Shown here: positions 44,601-59,600 of the stretch, one piece after another
Position numbering within the stretch: position 1 is the first letter of the stretch
How the letters are laid out: every line of letters begins with the position of its first letter
NCBI GenBank assembly: GCA_964036665.1
Contig: OZ038526.1
Location: 12,400,001 to 12,464,000 of the forward strand
Reading direction: 5' to 3'
DNA length: 64,000 nucleotides
Source: Gordius sp. MW1
Taxonomy: Eukaryota > Nematomorpha > Gordioida > Gordea > Gordiidae
Program-made: the position numbers and the translations under genes
The notes under the pieces: generated by a model
The model's input: the letters and a program-made list of their open reading frames with translations, nothing else
Databases searched by the model: none
What the model was told of the DNA's origin: nothing

Positions 44601-47600
44601 CAGAATCAGAAAACTATTACTTTGAAATCATGATAGCATAGAGCAGTGTCCAAGAATTAAGCACTCACGTTGCGATATAACAAACTAATTTAAACAATAA
44701 AACGTTGTCTTTTGTCAAAATGATAATTTTCGCAGCTTAAATCTTCTTTTCGGGAGCGAATCGAGGATAATAGGATTCTCAAATTGGTTTTCTTTTATAT
44801 ATTTTTTCAAGCTCTTTCACATAAAATAACAAAAAAGAAATTTTTTTACCTCAAAATTTCCAACCGTATTCATTCGATGAAAGTTGTCGTTTTAAGACGT
44901 GATTTCCATTATAAAAAGTAAAAATTTATAAGAATCAGAAAACAATTACTTTGAAATCATGATCGCAAAGAGCATTGTCTAAAAATTAAGCACTCACTGC
45001 GATATAACAAACTAATTTAAACAATAAAACGTTGTCTTTTGTCAAAATAAGAGTTGCAGCTTAAAACTTCTTTTCGGGAGCGAATCGAGGATAATAAGAT
45101 TCTCAAATTAGCTTTCTATTATATATTTTTTCAAGCTCTTTCACATAAAATAACAAAATAGAAAATTTTTTACTTCAAAATTTTTCACTTTTTTTCCAAC
45201 CGTATTCATCCGATCAAAGTTGTCGTTTTAAGACACGATTTAAATGATAAAAGGTAAATTTTATCAGAATCAGAAAACAATTACTTTGAAATCATGATCG
45301 CAAAGAGCAGTGTCCAAGAATTAAGCACTCACGTTGCGATATAACAAACTAATTTAAACAATAAAACGTTGTCTTTTGTCAAAATGATAATTTTCGCAGC
45401 TTAAAACTTCTTTTTGGGAGCGAATCGAGGATAATAGGATTCTCAAATTGGCTTTCTTTTTTTTTTTTTTTCAAGCTCTTTCACATAAAATAACAAAAAA
45501 GAAATTTTTTACCTCAAATTTTTTGACATTTCTTCTTTCAACCGTATTCATCCGATGAAAGTTATCGTTTTCAGATACTATTTCCATGATAAAAAGTAAA
45601 AATTTATCAGAATCAGAAAACTATTACTTTGAAATCATGATAGCATAGAGCAGTGTCCAAAAATTAAGCACTCACGTTGCGATATAACAAACTAATTTAA
45701 ACAATAAAACGTTGTCTTTTGTCAAAATGATAATTTTCGCAGCTTAAAACTTCTTTTAGGGAGCGAATCGAGGATAATAGGATTCTCAAATTGGCTTTCT
45801 TTTATATATTTTTTCAAGCTCTTTCACATAAAATAACAAAAAAGAAATTTTTTACCTCAAAATTTTTCACTTTTTTTTCCAACCGTATTCATCCGATGAA
45901 AGTTGTCGTTTTAAGCGTGATTTACATGATAAAAAGTAAAAATTTATCAGAATCAGAAAACAATTACTTTGAAATCATGATCGCAAAGAGCAGTTTTCAA
46001 AAATTAATCTTTCACGTTGCGATACAACAAACTAATCGAAACAATAAACGTTCTCTTTTGTCAAAATGATAATTTTCGCAGCTAAAACTTCTTTTCGGGA
46101 GCAAATCGAGGATAAAATAATTCTCAAACTGGCTTTCTTTTATATATTTTTTCAAGCTCTTTCACATAAAATAACAAAAAAGAAATTTCTTACCTCAAAA
46201 TTTTTCACTTTTTTTTCCAACCGTATTCATTCGATGAAAGTTGTCGTTTTAAGACGTGATTTCCCTGATAAAAAGTAAAAATTTATCAGAATCAGAAAAC
46301 AATTACTTTGAAATCATGATCGCAAAGAGCAGTGTCTAAAAATTAAGCACTCTCTGCGATATAACAAACTAATTTAAACAATAAAACGTTGTCTTTTGTC
46401 AAAATGAGAGTTCTCGCAGCTTAAAACTTCTTTTCGGGAGCGAATCGAGGATAATAGGATTCTCAAATTGGCTTTCTTTTATATATTTTTTCAAGCTCTT
46501 TCACATAAAATAACAAAAAAGAAATTTTTTACCTCAAAATTTTTCCATTTTTTTTCCAACCGTATTCATCCGATGAAAGTTGTCGTTTTAAGCGTGATTT
46601 ACATAATAAAAAGTAAAAATTTATCAGAATCAGAAAACAATTGAAATCATGATCGCAAAGAGCAGTTTTCAAAAATTAATCTTTCACGTTGCGATACAAC
46701 AAACTAATCGAAACAATAAAACGTTCTCTTTTGTCAAAATGAGAGTTCTCGCAGCTTAAAACTTCTTTTCGGGAGCGAATAGAGGATAATAGGATTCTCA
46801 AATTGGCTTTTTTTATATATTTTTCAGGCTCTTTCACATAAAATAACAAAAAAGAATTTTTTTACCTCAAAATTTTTCACATTTTTGTTTCAACCGGATT
46901 CATCCGATGAAAGTTTTCGTTTTCAGACACGTTTTCCATGATAAAAAGTAAAAATTTATCAGAATCAGAAAACTATTACTTTGAAATCATGATAGCATAG
47001 AGCAGTGTCCAAGAATTAAGCACTCACGTTGCGATATAACAAACTAATTTAAACAATAAAACGTTGTCTTTTGTCAAAATGATAATTTTCGCAGCTTAAA
47101 ACTTCTTTTCGGGAGCGAATCGAGGATAATAGGATTCTCAAATTGGTTTTCTTTTATATATTTTTTCAAGCTCTTTCACATAAAATAACAAAAAAGAAAT
47201 TTTTTTACCTCAAAATTTCCAACCGTATTCATTCGGTGAAAGTTGTCGTTTTAAGACGTGATTTCCATTATAAAAAGTAAAAATTTATAAGAATCAGAAA
47301 ACAAGTACTTTGAAATCATGATCGCAAAGAGCATTGTCTAAAAATTAAGCACTCACTGCGATATAACAAACTAATTTAAACAATAAAACGTTGTCTTTTG
47401 TCAAAATAAGAGTTGCAGCTTAAAACTTCTTTTCGGGAGCGAATCGAGGAAAATAAGATTCTCAAATTAGCTTTCTATTATATATTTTTTCAAGCTCTTT
47501 CACATAAAATAACAAAATAGAAAATTTTTTACTTCAAAATTTTTCACTTTTTTTCCAACCGTATTCATCCGATCAAAGTTGTCGTTTTAAGACACGATTT

Positions 47601-50600
47601 AAATGATAAAAGGTAAATTTTATCAGAATCAGAAAACAATTACTTTGAAATCATGATCGCAAAAAGCAGTGTCCAAGAATTAAGCACTCACGTTGCGATA
47701 TAACAAACTAATTTAAACAATAAAACGTTGTCTTTTGTCAAAATGATAATTTTCGCAGCTTAAAACTTCTTTTCGGGAGCGAGGATAATAGGATTCTCAA
47801 ATTGGTTTTCTTTTATATATTTTTTCAAGCTCTTTCACATAAAATAACAAAAAAGAAATTTTTTTACCTCAAAATATTTCACTTTTTTTTCCAACCGTAT
47901 TCATTCGATGAAAGTTGTCGTTTTAAGACGTGATTTTCATGATAAAAAGTAAAAATTTATCAGAATCAGAAAACAATTACATTGAAATCATGATCGCAAA
48001 GAGCAGTGTTTAAAAATTAAGCACTCACTGCGATATAACAAACTAATTTAAACAATGAAACGTTGTCTTTTGTCAAAATGAGAGTCCTCGCAGCTTAAAA
48101 CTTCTTTTCGGGAGCGAATCGAGGATAATAGGATTCTCAAATTGGCTTTCTTTTATATATTTTTTCAAGCTCTTTCACATAAAATAACAAAAAAGAAATT
48201 TTTTACCTCAAAATTTTTCACTTTTTTTTCCAACCGTATTCATCCGATGAAAGTTGTCGTTTTAAGCGTGATTTACATGATAAAAAGTAAAAATTTATCA
48301 GAATCAGAAAACAATTACTTTGAAATCATGATCGCAAAGAGCAGTTTTCAAAAATTAATCTTTCACGTTGCGATACAACAAACTAATCGAAACAATAAAA
48401 CGTTGTCTTTTGTCAAAATGAGAGTTCTCGAAGCTTAAAACTTCTTTTCGGGAGCGAATCAAGGATAATAGGATTCTCAAATTGGCTTTCTTTTATATAT
48501 TTTTTCAAGCCCTTTCACATAAAATAACAAAAAAGAAATTTTTTACCTTAAAATATTTCACTTTTTTTTCCAACCGTATTCATTCGATGAAAGTTGTCGT
48601 TTTAAGACGTGATTTCCATGATAAAAAGTAAAAATTTATCAGATCAGAAAACAATTACTTTGAAATCATGATCGCAAAGAGCAGTTTTCAAAAATTAATC
48701 TTTCACGTTGCGATACAACAAACTAATCGAAACAATAAAACGTTGTCTTTTGTCAAAATGAGAGTTCTCGCAGCTTAAAACTTCTTTTCGGGAGCGAATC
48801 GAGGATAATAGGATTCTCAAATTGGCTTTCTTTTATATATTTTTTCAAGCTCTTTCACATAAAATAACAAAAAAGAAATTTTTTACCTCAAAATTTTTCC
48901 ATTTTTTTTCCAACCGTATTCATCCGATGAAAGTTGTCGTTTTAAGCGTGATTTACATAATAAAAAGTAAAAATTTATCAGAATCAGAAAACAATTGAAA
49001 TCATGATCGCAAAGAGCAGTTTTCAAAAATTAATCTTTCACGTTGCGATACAACAAACTAATCGAAACAATAAAACGTTCTCTTTTGTCAAAATGAGAGT
49101 TCTCGCAGCTTAAAACTTCTTTTCGGGAGCGAATAGAGGATAATAGGATTCTCAAATTGGCTTTTTTTATATATTTTTCAGGCTCTTTCACATAAAATAA
49201 CAAAAAAGAATTTTTTTACCTCAAAATTTTTCACATTTTTGTTTCAACCGGATTCATCCGATGAAAGTTTTCGTTTTCAGACACGTTTTCCATGATAAAA
49301 AGTAAAAATTTATCAGAATCAGAAAACTATTACTTTGAAATCATGATAGCATAGAGCAGTGTCCAAGAATTAAGCACTCACGTTGCGATATAACAAACTA
49401 ATTTAAACAATAAAACGTTGTCTTTTGTCAAAATGATAATTTTCGCAGCTTAAAACTTCTTTTCGGGAGCGAATCGAGGATAATAGGATTCTCAAATTGG
49501 TTTTCTTTTATATATTTTTTCAAGCTCTTTCACATAAAATAACAAAAAAGAAATTTTTTTACCTCAAAATTTCCAACCGTATTCATTCGGTGAAAGTTGT
49601 CGTTTTAAGACGTGATTTCCATTATAAAAAGTAAAAATTTATAAGAATCAGAAAACAAGTACTTTGAAATCATGATCGCAAAGAGCATTGTCTAAAAATT
49701 AAGCACTCACTGCGATATAACAAACTAATTTAAACAATAAAACGTTGTCTTTTGTCAAAATAAGAGTTGCAGCTTAAAACTTCTTTTCGGGAGCGAATCG
49801 AGGAAAATAAGATTCTCAAATTAGCTTTCTATTATATATTTTTTCAAGCTCTTTCACATAAAATAACAAAATAGAAAATTTTTTACTTCAAAATTTTTCA
49901 CTTTTTTTCCAACCGTATTCATCCGATCAAAGTTGTCGTTTTAAGACACGATTTAAATGATAAAAGGTAAATTTTATCAGAATCAGAAAACAATTACTTT
50001 GAAATCATGATCGCAAAAAGCAGTGTCCAAGAATTAAGCACTCACGTTGCGATATAACAAACTAATTTAAACAATAAAACGTTGTCTTTTGTCAAAATGA
50101 TAATTTTCGCAGCTTAAAACTTCTTTTCGGGAGCGAGGATAATAGGATTCTCAAATTGGTTTTCTTTTATATATTTTTTCAAGCTCTTTCACATAAAATA
50201 ACAAAAAAGAAATTTTTTTACCTCAAAATATTTCACTTTTTTTTCCAACCGTATTCATTCGATGAAAGTTGTCGTTTTAAGACGTGATTTTCATGATAAA
50301 AAGTAAAAATTTATCAGAATCAGAAAACAATTACATTGAAATCATGATCGCAAAGAGCAGTGTTTAAAAATTAAGCACTCACTGCGATATAACAAACTAA
50401 TTTAAACAATGAAACGTTGTCTTTTGTCAAAATGAGAGTCCTCGCAGCTTAAAACTTCTTTTCGGGAGCGAATCGAGGATAATAGGATTCTCAAATTGGC
50501 TTTCTTTTATATATTTTTTCAAGCTCTTTCACATAAAATAACAAAAAAGAAATTTTTTACCTCAAAATTTTTCACTTTTTTTTCCAACCGTATTCATCCG

Positions 50601-53600
50601 ATGAAAGTTGTCGTTTTAAGCGTGATTTACATGATAAAAAGTAAAAATTTATCAGAATCAGAAAACAATTACTTTGAAATCATGATCGCAAAGAGCAGTT
50701 TTCAAAAATTAATCTTTCACGTTGCGATACAACAAACTAATCGAAACAATAAAACGTTGTCTTTTGTCAAAATGAGAGTTCTCGAAGCTTAAAACTTCTT
50801 TTCGGGAGCGAATCAAGGATAATAGGATTCTCAAATTGGCTTTCTTTTATATATTTTTTCAAGCCCTTTCACATAAAATAACAAAAAAGAAATTTTTTAC
50901 CTTAAAATATTTCACTTTTTTTTCCAACCGTATTCATTCGATGAAAGTTGTCGTTTTAAGACGTGATTTCCATGATAAAAAGTAAAAATTTATCAGATCA
51001 GAAAACAATTACTTTGAAATCATGATCGCAAAGAGCAGTTTTCAAAAATTAATCTTTCACGTTGCGATACAACAAACTAATCGAAACAATAAAACGTTGT
51101 CTTTTGTCAAAATGAGAGTTCTCGAAGCTTAAAACTTCTTTTCGGGAGCGAATCAAGGATAATAGGATTCTCAAATTGGCTTTCTTTTATATATTTTTTC
51201 AAGCTCTTTCACATTAAATAACAAAAAAGAAATTTTTTACCTTAAAATATTTCACTTTTTTTCCAACCGTATTCATTCGATGAAAGTTGTCGTTTTAAGA
51301 CGTGATTTCCATGATAAAAAGTAAAAATTTATCAGATCAGAAAACAATTACTTTGAAATCATGATCGCAAAGAGCAGTTTTCAAAAATTAATCTTTCACG
51401 TTGCGATACAACAAACTAATTGAAACAATAAAACGTTCTCTTTTGTCAAAATGATAATTTTCGCAGCTTAAAACTTCTTTTCGGGAGCGAATCGAGGATA
51501 AAATAATTCTCAAATTGGCTTTCTTTTATATATTTTTTCAAGCTCTTTCACATAAAATAACAAAAAAGAAATTTCTTACCTCAAAATTTTTCACTTTTTT
51601 TTCCAACCGTATTAATTCGATGAAAGTTGTCGTTTTAAGACGTGATTTCCCTGATAAAAAGTAAAGATTTATCAGAATCAGAAAACAATTACTTTGAAAT
51701 CATGATCGCAAAGAGCAGTTTTCAAAAATTAATCTTTCACGTTGCGATACAACAAACTAATTGAAACAATAAAACGTTCTCTTTTGTCAAAATGATAATT
51801 TTCGCAGCTTAAAACTTCTTTTCGGGAGCGAATCGAGGATAAAATAATTCTCAAACTGGCTTTCTTTTATATATTTTTTCAAGCTCTTTCACATAAAATA
51901 ACAAAAAAGAAATTTCTTACCTCAAAATTTTTCACTTTTTTTTCCAACCGTATTCATTCGATGAAAGTTGTCGTTTTAAGACGTGATTTCCCTGATAAAA
52001 AGTAAAAATTTATCAGAATCAGAAAACAATTACTTTGAAATCATGATCGCAAAGAGCAGTGTCTAAAAATTAAGCACTCACTGCGATATAACAAACTAAT
52101 TTAAACAATAAAACGTTGTCTTTTGTCAAATTGAGAGTTCTCGCAGCTTAAAACTTCTTTTCGGGAGCGAATCGAGGATAATAGGATTCTCAAATTGGCT
52201 TTCTTTTATATATTTTTTCAAGCTCTTTCACATAAAATAACAAAAAAGAAATTTTTTACCTTAAATTATTTCACTTTTTTTTCCAACCGTATTCATTCGA
52301 TGAAAGTTGTCGTTTTAAGACGTGATTTCCATGATAAAAAGTAAAAATTTATCAGATCAGAAAACAATTACTTTGAAATCATGATCGCAAAGAGCAGTTT
52401 TCAAAAATTAATCTTTCACGTTGCGATACAACAAACTAATCGAAACAATAAAACGTTGTCTTTTGTCAAAATGAGAGTTCTCGAAGCTTAAAACTTCTTT
52501 TCGGGAGCGAATCAAGGATAATAGGATTCTCAAATTGGCTTTCTTTTATATATTTTTTCAAGCTCTTTCACATTAAATAACAAAAAAGAAATTTTTTACC
52601 TTAAAATATTTCACTTTTTTTTCCAACCGTATTCATTCGATGAAAGTTGTCGTTTTAAGACGTGATTTCCATGATAAAAAGTAAAAATTTATCAGATCAG
52701 AAAACAATTACTTTGAAATCATGATCGCAAAGAGCAGTTTTCAAAAATTAATCTTTCACGTTGCGATACAACAAACTAATTGAAACAATAAAACGTTCTC
52801 TTTTGTCAAAATGATAATTTTCGCAGCTTAAAACTTCTTTTCGGGAGCGAATCGAGGATAAAATAATTCTCAAATTGGCTTTCTTTTATATATTTTTTCA
52901 AGCTCTTTCACATAAAATAACAAAAAAGAAATTTCTTACCTCAAAATTTTTCACTTTTTTTTCCAACCGTATTCATTCGATGAAAGTTGTCGTTTTAAGA
53001 CGTGATTTCCCTGATAAAAAGTAAAGATTTATCAGAATCAGAAAACAATTACTTTGAAATCATGAGCGCAAAAAGCAGTGTCTAAAAATTAAGCACTCAC
53101 TGCGATATAACAAACTAATTTAAACAATAAAACGTTGTCTTTTGTCAAAATGAGAGTTCTCGCAGCTTAAAACTTCTTTTCGGGAGCGAATCGAGGATAA
53201 TAGGATTCTCAAATTGGCTTTCTTTTATATATTTTTTCAAGCTCTTTCACATAAAATAACAAAAAAGAAATTTTTTACCTCAAAATTTTTCACTTTTTTT
53301 TCCAACCGTATTCATCCGATGAAAGTTGTCGTTTTAAGCGTGATTTACATGATAAAAAGTAAAAATTTATCAGAATCAGAAAACAATTACTTTGAAATCA
53401 TGATCGCAAAGAGCAGTTTTCAAATATTAATCTTTCACGTTGCGATACAACAAACTAATCGAAACAATAAAACGTTCTCTTTTGTCAAAATGATAATTTT
53501 CGCAGCTTAAAACTTCTTTTCGGGAGCGAATCGAGGATAAAATAATTCTCAAACTGGCTTTCTTTTATATATTTTTTCAAGCTCTTTCACATAAAATAAC

Positions 53601-56600
53601 AAAAAAGAAATTTCTTACCTCAAAATTTTTCACTTTTTTTTCCAACCGTATTCATTCGATGAAAGTTGTCGTTTTAAGACGTGATTTCCCTGATAAAAAG
53701 TAAAGATTTATCAGAATCAGAAAACAATTACTTTGAAATCATGATCGCAAAGAGCAGTGTCTAAAAATTAAGCACTCACTGCGATATAACAAACTAATTT
53801 AAACAATAAAACGTTGTCTTTTGTCAAAATGAGAGTTCTCGCAGCTTAAAACTTCTTTTCGGGAGCGAATCGAGGATAATAGGATTCTCAAATTGGCTTT
53901 CTTTTATATATTTTTTCAAGCTCTTTCACATAAAATAACAAAAAAGAAATTTTTTACCTCAAAATTTTTCCATTTTTTTTTCCAACCGTATTCATCCGAT
54001 GAAAGTTGTCGTTTTAAGCGTGATTTACATGATAAAAAGTAAAAATTTATCAGAATCAGAAAACAATTGAAATCATGATCGCAAAGAGCAGTTTTCAAAA
54101 ATTAATCTTTCACGTTGCGATACAACAAACTAATCGAAACAATAAAACGTTCTCTTTTGTCAAAATGAGAGTTCTCGCAGCTTAAAACTTCTTTTCGGGA
54201 GCGAATAGAGAATAATAGGATTCTCAAATTGGCTTTTTTTTATATATTTTTCAGGCTCTTTCACATAAAATAACAAAAAAGAATTTTTTTACCTCAAAAT
54301 TTTTCACATTTTTGTTTCAACCGGATTCATCCGATGAAAGTTGTCGTTTTCAGACACGTTTTTCATGATAAAAAGTAAAAATTTATCAGAATCAGAAAAC
54401 TATTACTTTGAAATCATGATAGCATAGAGCAGTGTCCAAGAATTAAGCACTCACGTTGCGATATAACAAACTAATTTAAACAATAAAACGTTGTCTTTTG
54501 TCAAAATGATAATTTTCGCAGCTTAAAACTTCTTTTCGGGAGCGAATCGAGGATAATAGGATTCTCAAATTGGTTTTCTTTTATATATTTTTTCAAGCTC
54601 TTTCACATAAAATAACAAAAAAGAAATTTTTTTACCTCAAAATTTCCAACCGTATTCATTCGATGAAAGTTGTCGTTTTAAGACGTGATTTCCATTATAA
54701 AAAGTAAAAATTTATAAGAATCAGAAAACAATTACTTTGAAATCATGATCGCAAAGAGCATTGTCTAAAAATTAAGCACTCACTGCGATATAACAAACTA
54801 ATTTAAACAATAAAACGTTGTCTTTTGTCAAAATAAGAGTTGCAGCTTAAAACTTCTTTTCGGGAGCGAACGAGGATAATAAGATTCTCAAATTAGCTTT
54901 CTATTATATATTTTTTCAAGCTCTTTCACATAAAATAACAAAATAGAAAATTTTTTACTTCAAAATTTTTCACTTTTTTTCCAACCGTATTCATCCGATC
55001 AAAATTGTCGTTTTAAGACACGATTTAAATGATAAAAGGTAAATTTTATCAGAATCAGAAAACAATTACTTTGAAATCATGATCGCAAAGAGCAGTGTCC
55101 AAGAATTAAGCACTCACGTTGCGATATAACAAACTAATTTAAACAATAAAACGTTGTCTTTTGTCAAAATGATAATTTTCGCAGCTTAAAACTTCTTTTC
55201 GGGAGCGAGGATAATAGGATTCTCAAATTGGTTTTCTTTTATATATTTTTTCAAGCTCTTTCACATAAAATAACAAAAAAGAAATTTTTTTACCTCAAAA
55301 TATTTCACTTTTTTTCCAACCGTATTCATTCGATGAAAGTTGTCGTTTTAAGACGTGATTTTCATGATAAAAAGTAAAAATTTATCAGAATCAGAAAACA
55401 ATTACATTGAAATCATGATCGCAAAGAGCAGTGTTTAAAAATTAAGCACTCACTGCGATATAACAAACTAATTTAAACAATGAAACGTTGTCTTTTGTCA
55501 AAATGAGAATCCTCGCAGCTTAAAACTTCTTTTCGGGAGCGAATCGAGGATAATAGGATTCTCAAATTGGCTTTCTTTTATATATTTTTTCAAGCTCTTT
55601 CACATAAAATAACAAAAAAGAAATTTTTTACCTCAAAATTTTTCACTTTTTTTTCCAACCGTATTCATCCGATGAAAGTTGTCGTTTTAAGCGTGATTTA
55701 CATGATAAAAAGTAAAAATTTATCAGAATCAGAAAACAATTACTTTGAAATCATGATCGCAAAGAGCAGTTTTCAAAAATTAATCTTTCACGTTGCGATA
55801 CAACAAACTAATCGAAACAATAAAACGTTGTCTTTTGTCAAAATGAGAGTTCTCGAAGCTTAAAACTTCTTTTCGGGAGCGAATCAAGGATAATAGGATT
55901 CTCAAATTGGCTTTCTTTTATATATTTTTTCAAGCTCTTTCACATAAAATAACAAAAAAGAAATTTTTTACCTTAAAATATTTCACTTTTTTTTCCAACC
56001 GTATTCATTCGATGAAAGTTGTCGTTTTAAGACGTGATTTCCATGATAAAAAGTAAAAATTTATCAGATCAGAAAACAATTACTTTGAAATCATGATCGC
56101 AAAGAGCAGTTTTCAAAAATTAATCTTTCACGTTCTGATACAACAAACTAATCGAAACAATAAAACGTTCTCTTTTGTCAAAATGATAATTTTCGCAGCT
56201 TAAAACTTCTTTTCGGGAGCGAATCGAGGATAAAATAATTCTCAAATTGGCTTTCTTTAATATATTTTTTCAAGCTCTTTCACATAAAATAACAAAAAAG
56301 AAATTTCTTACCTCAAAATTTTTCACTTTTTTTTTAACCGTATTCATTCGATGAAAGTTGTCGTTTTAAGACGTGATTTCCCTGATAAAAAGTAAAAATT
56401 TATCAGAATCAGAAAACAATTACTTTGAAATCATGATCGCAAAGAGCAGTGTCTAAAAATTAAGCACTCACTGCGATATAACAAACTAATTTAAACAATG
56501 AAACGTTGTCTTTTGTCAAAATGAGAGTCCTCGCAGCTTAAAACTTCTTTTCGGGAGCGAATCGAGGATAATAGGATTCTCAAATTGGCTTTCTTTTATA

Positions 56601-59600
56601 TATTTTTTCAAGCTCTTTCACATAAAATAACAAAAAAGAAATTTTTTACCTCAAAATTTTTCACTTTTTTTTCCAACCGTATTCATCCGATGAAAGTTGT
56701 CGTTTTAAGCGTGATTTACATGATAAAAAGAAAAAATTTATCAGAATCAGAAAACAATTACTTTGAAATCATGATCGCAAAGAGCAGTTTTCAAAAATTA
56801 ATCTTTCACGTTGCGATACAACAAACTAATCGAAACAATAAAACGTTGTCTTTTGTCAAAATGAGAGTTCTCGAAGCTTAAAACTTCTTTTCGGGAGCGA
56901 ATCAAGGATAATAGGATTCTCAAATTGGCTTTCTTTTATATATTTTTTCAAGCTCTTTCACATAAAATAACAAAAAAGAAATTTTTTACCTTAAAATATT
57001 TCACTTTTTTTTCCAACCGTATTCATTCGATGAAAGTTGTCGTTTTAAGACGTGATTTCCATGATAAAAAGTAAAAATTTATCAGAATCAGAAAACAATT
57101 GAAATCATGATCGCAAAGAGCAGTTTTCAAAAATTAATCTTTCACGTTGCGATACAACAAACTAATCGAAACAATAAAACGTTCTCTTTTGTCAAAATGA
57201 GAGTTCTAGCAGCTTAAAACTTCTTTTCGGGAGCGAATCGAGGATAATAGGATTCTCAAATTGGCTTTTTTTATATATTTTTTCAGGCTCTTTCACATAA
57301 AATAACAAAAAAGAATTTTTTTACCTTAAAATTTTTCACATTTTTGTTTCAACCGGATTCATCCGATGAAAGTTGTCGTTTTCAGACACGATTTCCATGA
57401 TAAAAAGTAAAAATTTATCAGAATCAAAAAACTATTACTTTGAAATCATGATAGCATAGAGCAGTGTCCAAAAATTAAGCACTCACGTTGCGATATAACA
57501 AGCTAATTTAAACAATAAAACGTTGTCTTTTGTCAAAAGGATAATTTTGGCAGCTTAAAACTTCTTTTCGGGAGCGAATCGAGGATAATAGGATTCTCAG
57601 ATTGGTTTTCTTTTATATATTTTTTCAAGCTCTTTCACATAAAATAATAAAAAATAAATTTTTTTACCTCAAAATCTTTCACTTTTTTTTCCAACCGTAT
57701 TCATTCGATGAAAGTTGTCGTTTTAAGACGTGATTTCCATGATAAAAAGTAAAAATTTATCAGAATCAGAAAACAATTGAAAGCATGATCGCAAAGAGCA
57801 ATTTTCAAAAATTAATCTTTCACGTTGCGATACAACAAACTAATCGAAACAATAAAACGTTCTCTTTTGTCAAAATGAGAGTTCTCGCAGCTTAAAACTT
57901 CTTTTCGAAAGCGAATCGAGGATAATAGGATTCTCAAATTGGCTTTTTTTTATATATTTTTTCAGGCTCTTTCACATAAAATAACAAAAAAGAATTTTTT
58001 TAGCTCAAAATTTTTCACATTTTTGTTTCAACCGGATTCATCCGATGAAAGTTGTCGTTTTCAGACACGATTTCCATGATAAAAAGTAAAAATTTATCAG
58101 AATCAGAAAACTATTATTTTGAACATGATCGCATTCAGCAGTGTATAAAAATTATGCACTCACGTTGCGATATAACACTAATCTAAACAATAAAACGTTG
58201 TCTTTTGTCAAAATGAGAGTTGCAGCATAAAACTTCTTTTCGGGAGCGAATCGAGGATAATAAGATTCTCAAATTGGCTTTCTATTATATATTTTTTCAA
58301 GCTCTTTCACATAAAATAACAAAATAGAAATTTTTTTACATCAAAATTTTTCACTTTTTTTCCAACCGTATTCATCCGATCAAAGTTGTCGTTTTAAGAC
58401 ACGATTTAAATGTTAAAAGGTAAATTTTATCAGAATCATAAAACATTTACTTTGAAATCATGATCGCAAAGAGCAGTGTCCAAGAATTAAGCGCTCACGT
58501 TGCGATATAACAAACTAATTTAAACAATAAAACGTTGTCTTTTGTCAAAATGATAATTTTCGCAGCTTAAAACTTCTTTTCGGGAGCGAATCGAGGATAA
58601 TAGGATTTTCAAATTGGTTTCCTTTTATATATTTTTTCAAGCTCTTTCACATAAAATAACAAAAAAGAAATTTTTTTACCTTAAAATCTTTCACTTTTTT
58701 TTCCAACCGTATTCATTCGATGAAAGTTGTCGTTTTAAGACGTGATTTCCATGATAAAAAGTAAAAATTTATCAGAATCAGAAAACAATTACTTTGAAAT
58801 CATGATCGCAAAGAGCAGTGTCTAAAAATTAAGCACTCACTGCGATATAACAAACAAATTCAAACAATAAAACGTTGTCTTTTGTCAAAATGAGAGTTGC
58901 AGCTTAAAACTTCTTTTCGGGAGCGAATCGCGGATAATAGGATTCTCAAATTGGCTTTCTTTTATATATTTTTTCAAGCTTTTTCACATAAAATAACAAA
59001 AAAGAAATTTTTTACCTCAAAATTTTTCACTTTTTTTTCCAACCGTATTCATACGATGAAAGTTGTCGTTTTAAGCGTGGTTTCCATGATTAAAAGTAAA
59101 AATTTATCAGGATCAGAAAACAATTACTTTGAAATCATGATCGCAAAGAGCAGTTTTAAAAAATTAATCTTTCACGTTGCGATACAACAAACTAATCGAA
59201 ACAATAAAACGTTCTCTTTTGTCAAAATGATAATTTTCGCAGCTTAAAACTTCTTTTCGGGAGCGAATCGAGGATAAAATAATTCTCAAATTGGCTTTCT
59301 TTTATATATTTTTTCAAGCTCTTTCACATAAAATAACAAAAAAGAAATTTCTTACCTCAAAATTTTTCACTTTTTTTCCAACCGTATTCATTCGATGAAA
59401 GTTGTCGTTTTAAGACGTGATTTCCCTGATAAAAAGTAAAAATTTATCAGAATCAGAAAACAATTAATTTGAAATCATGATCGCAAAGAGCAGTGTCTAA
59501 AAATTAAGCACTCACTGCGATATAACAAACTAATTTAAACAATAAAACGTTGTCTTTTGTCAAAATGAGAGTTCTCGCGGCTTAAAACTTCTTTTCGGGA

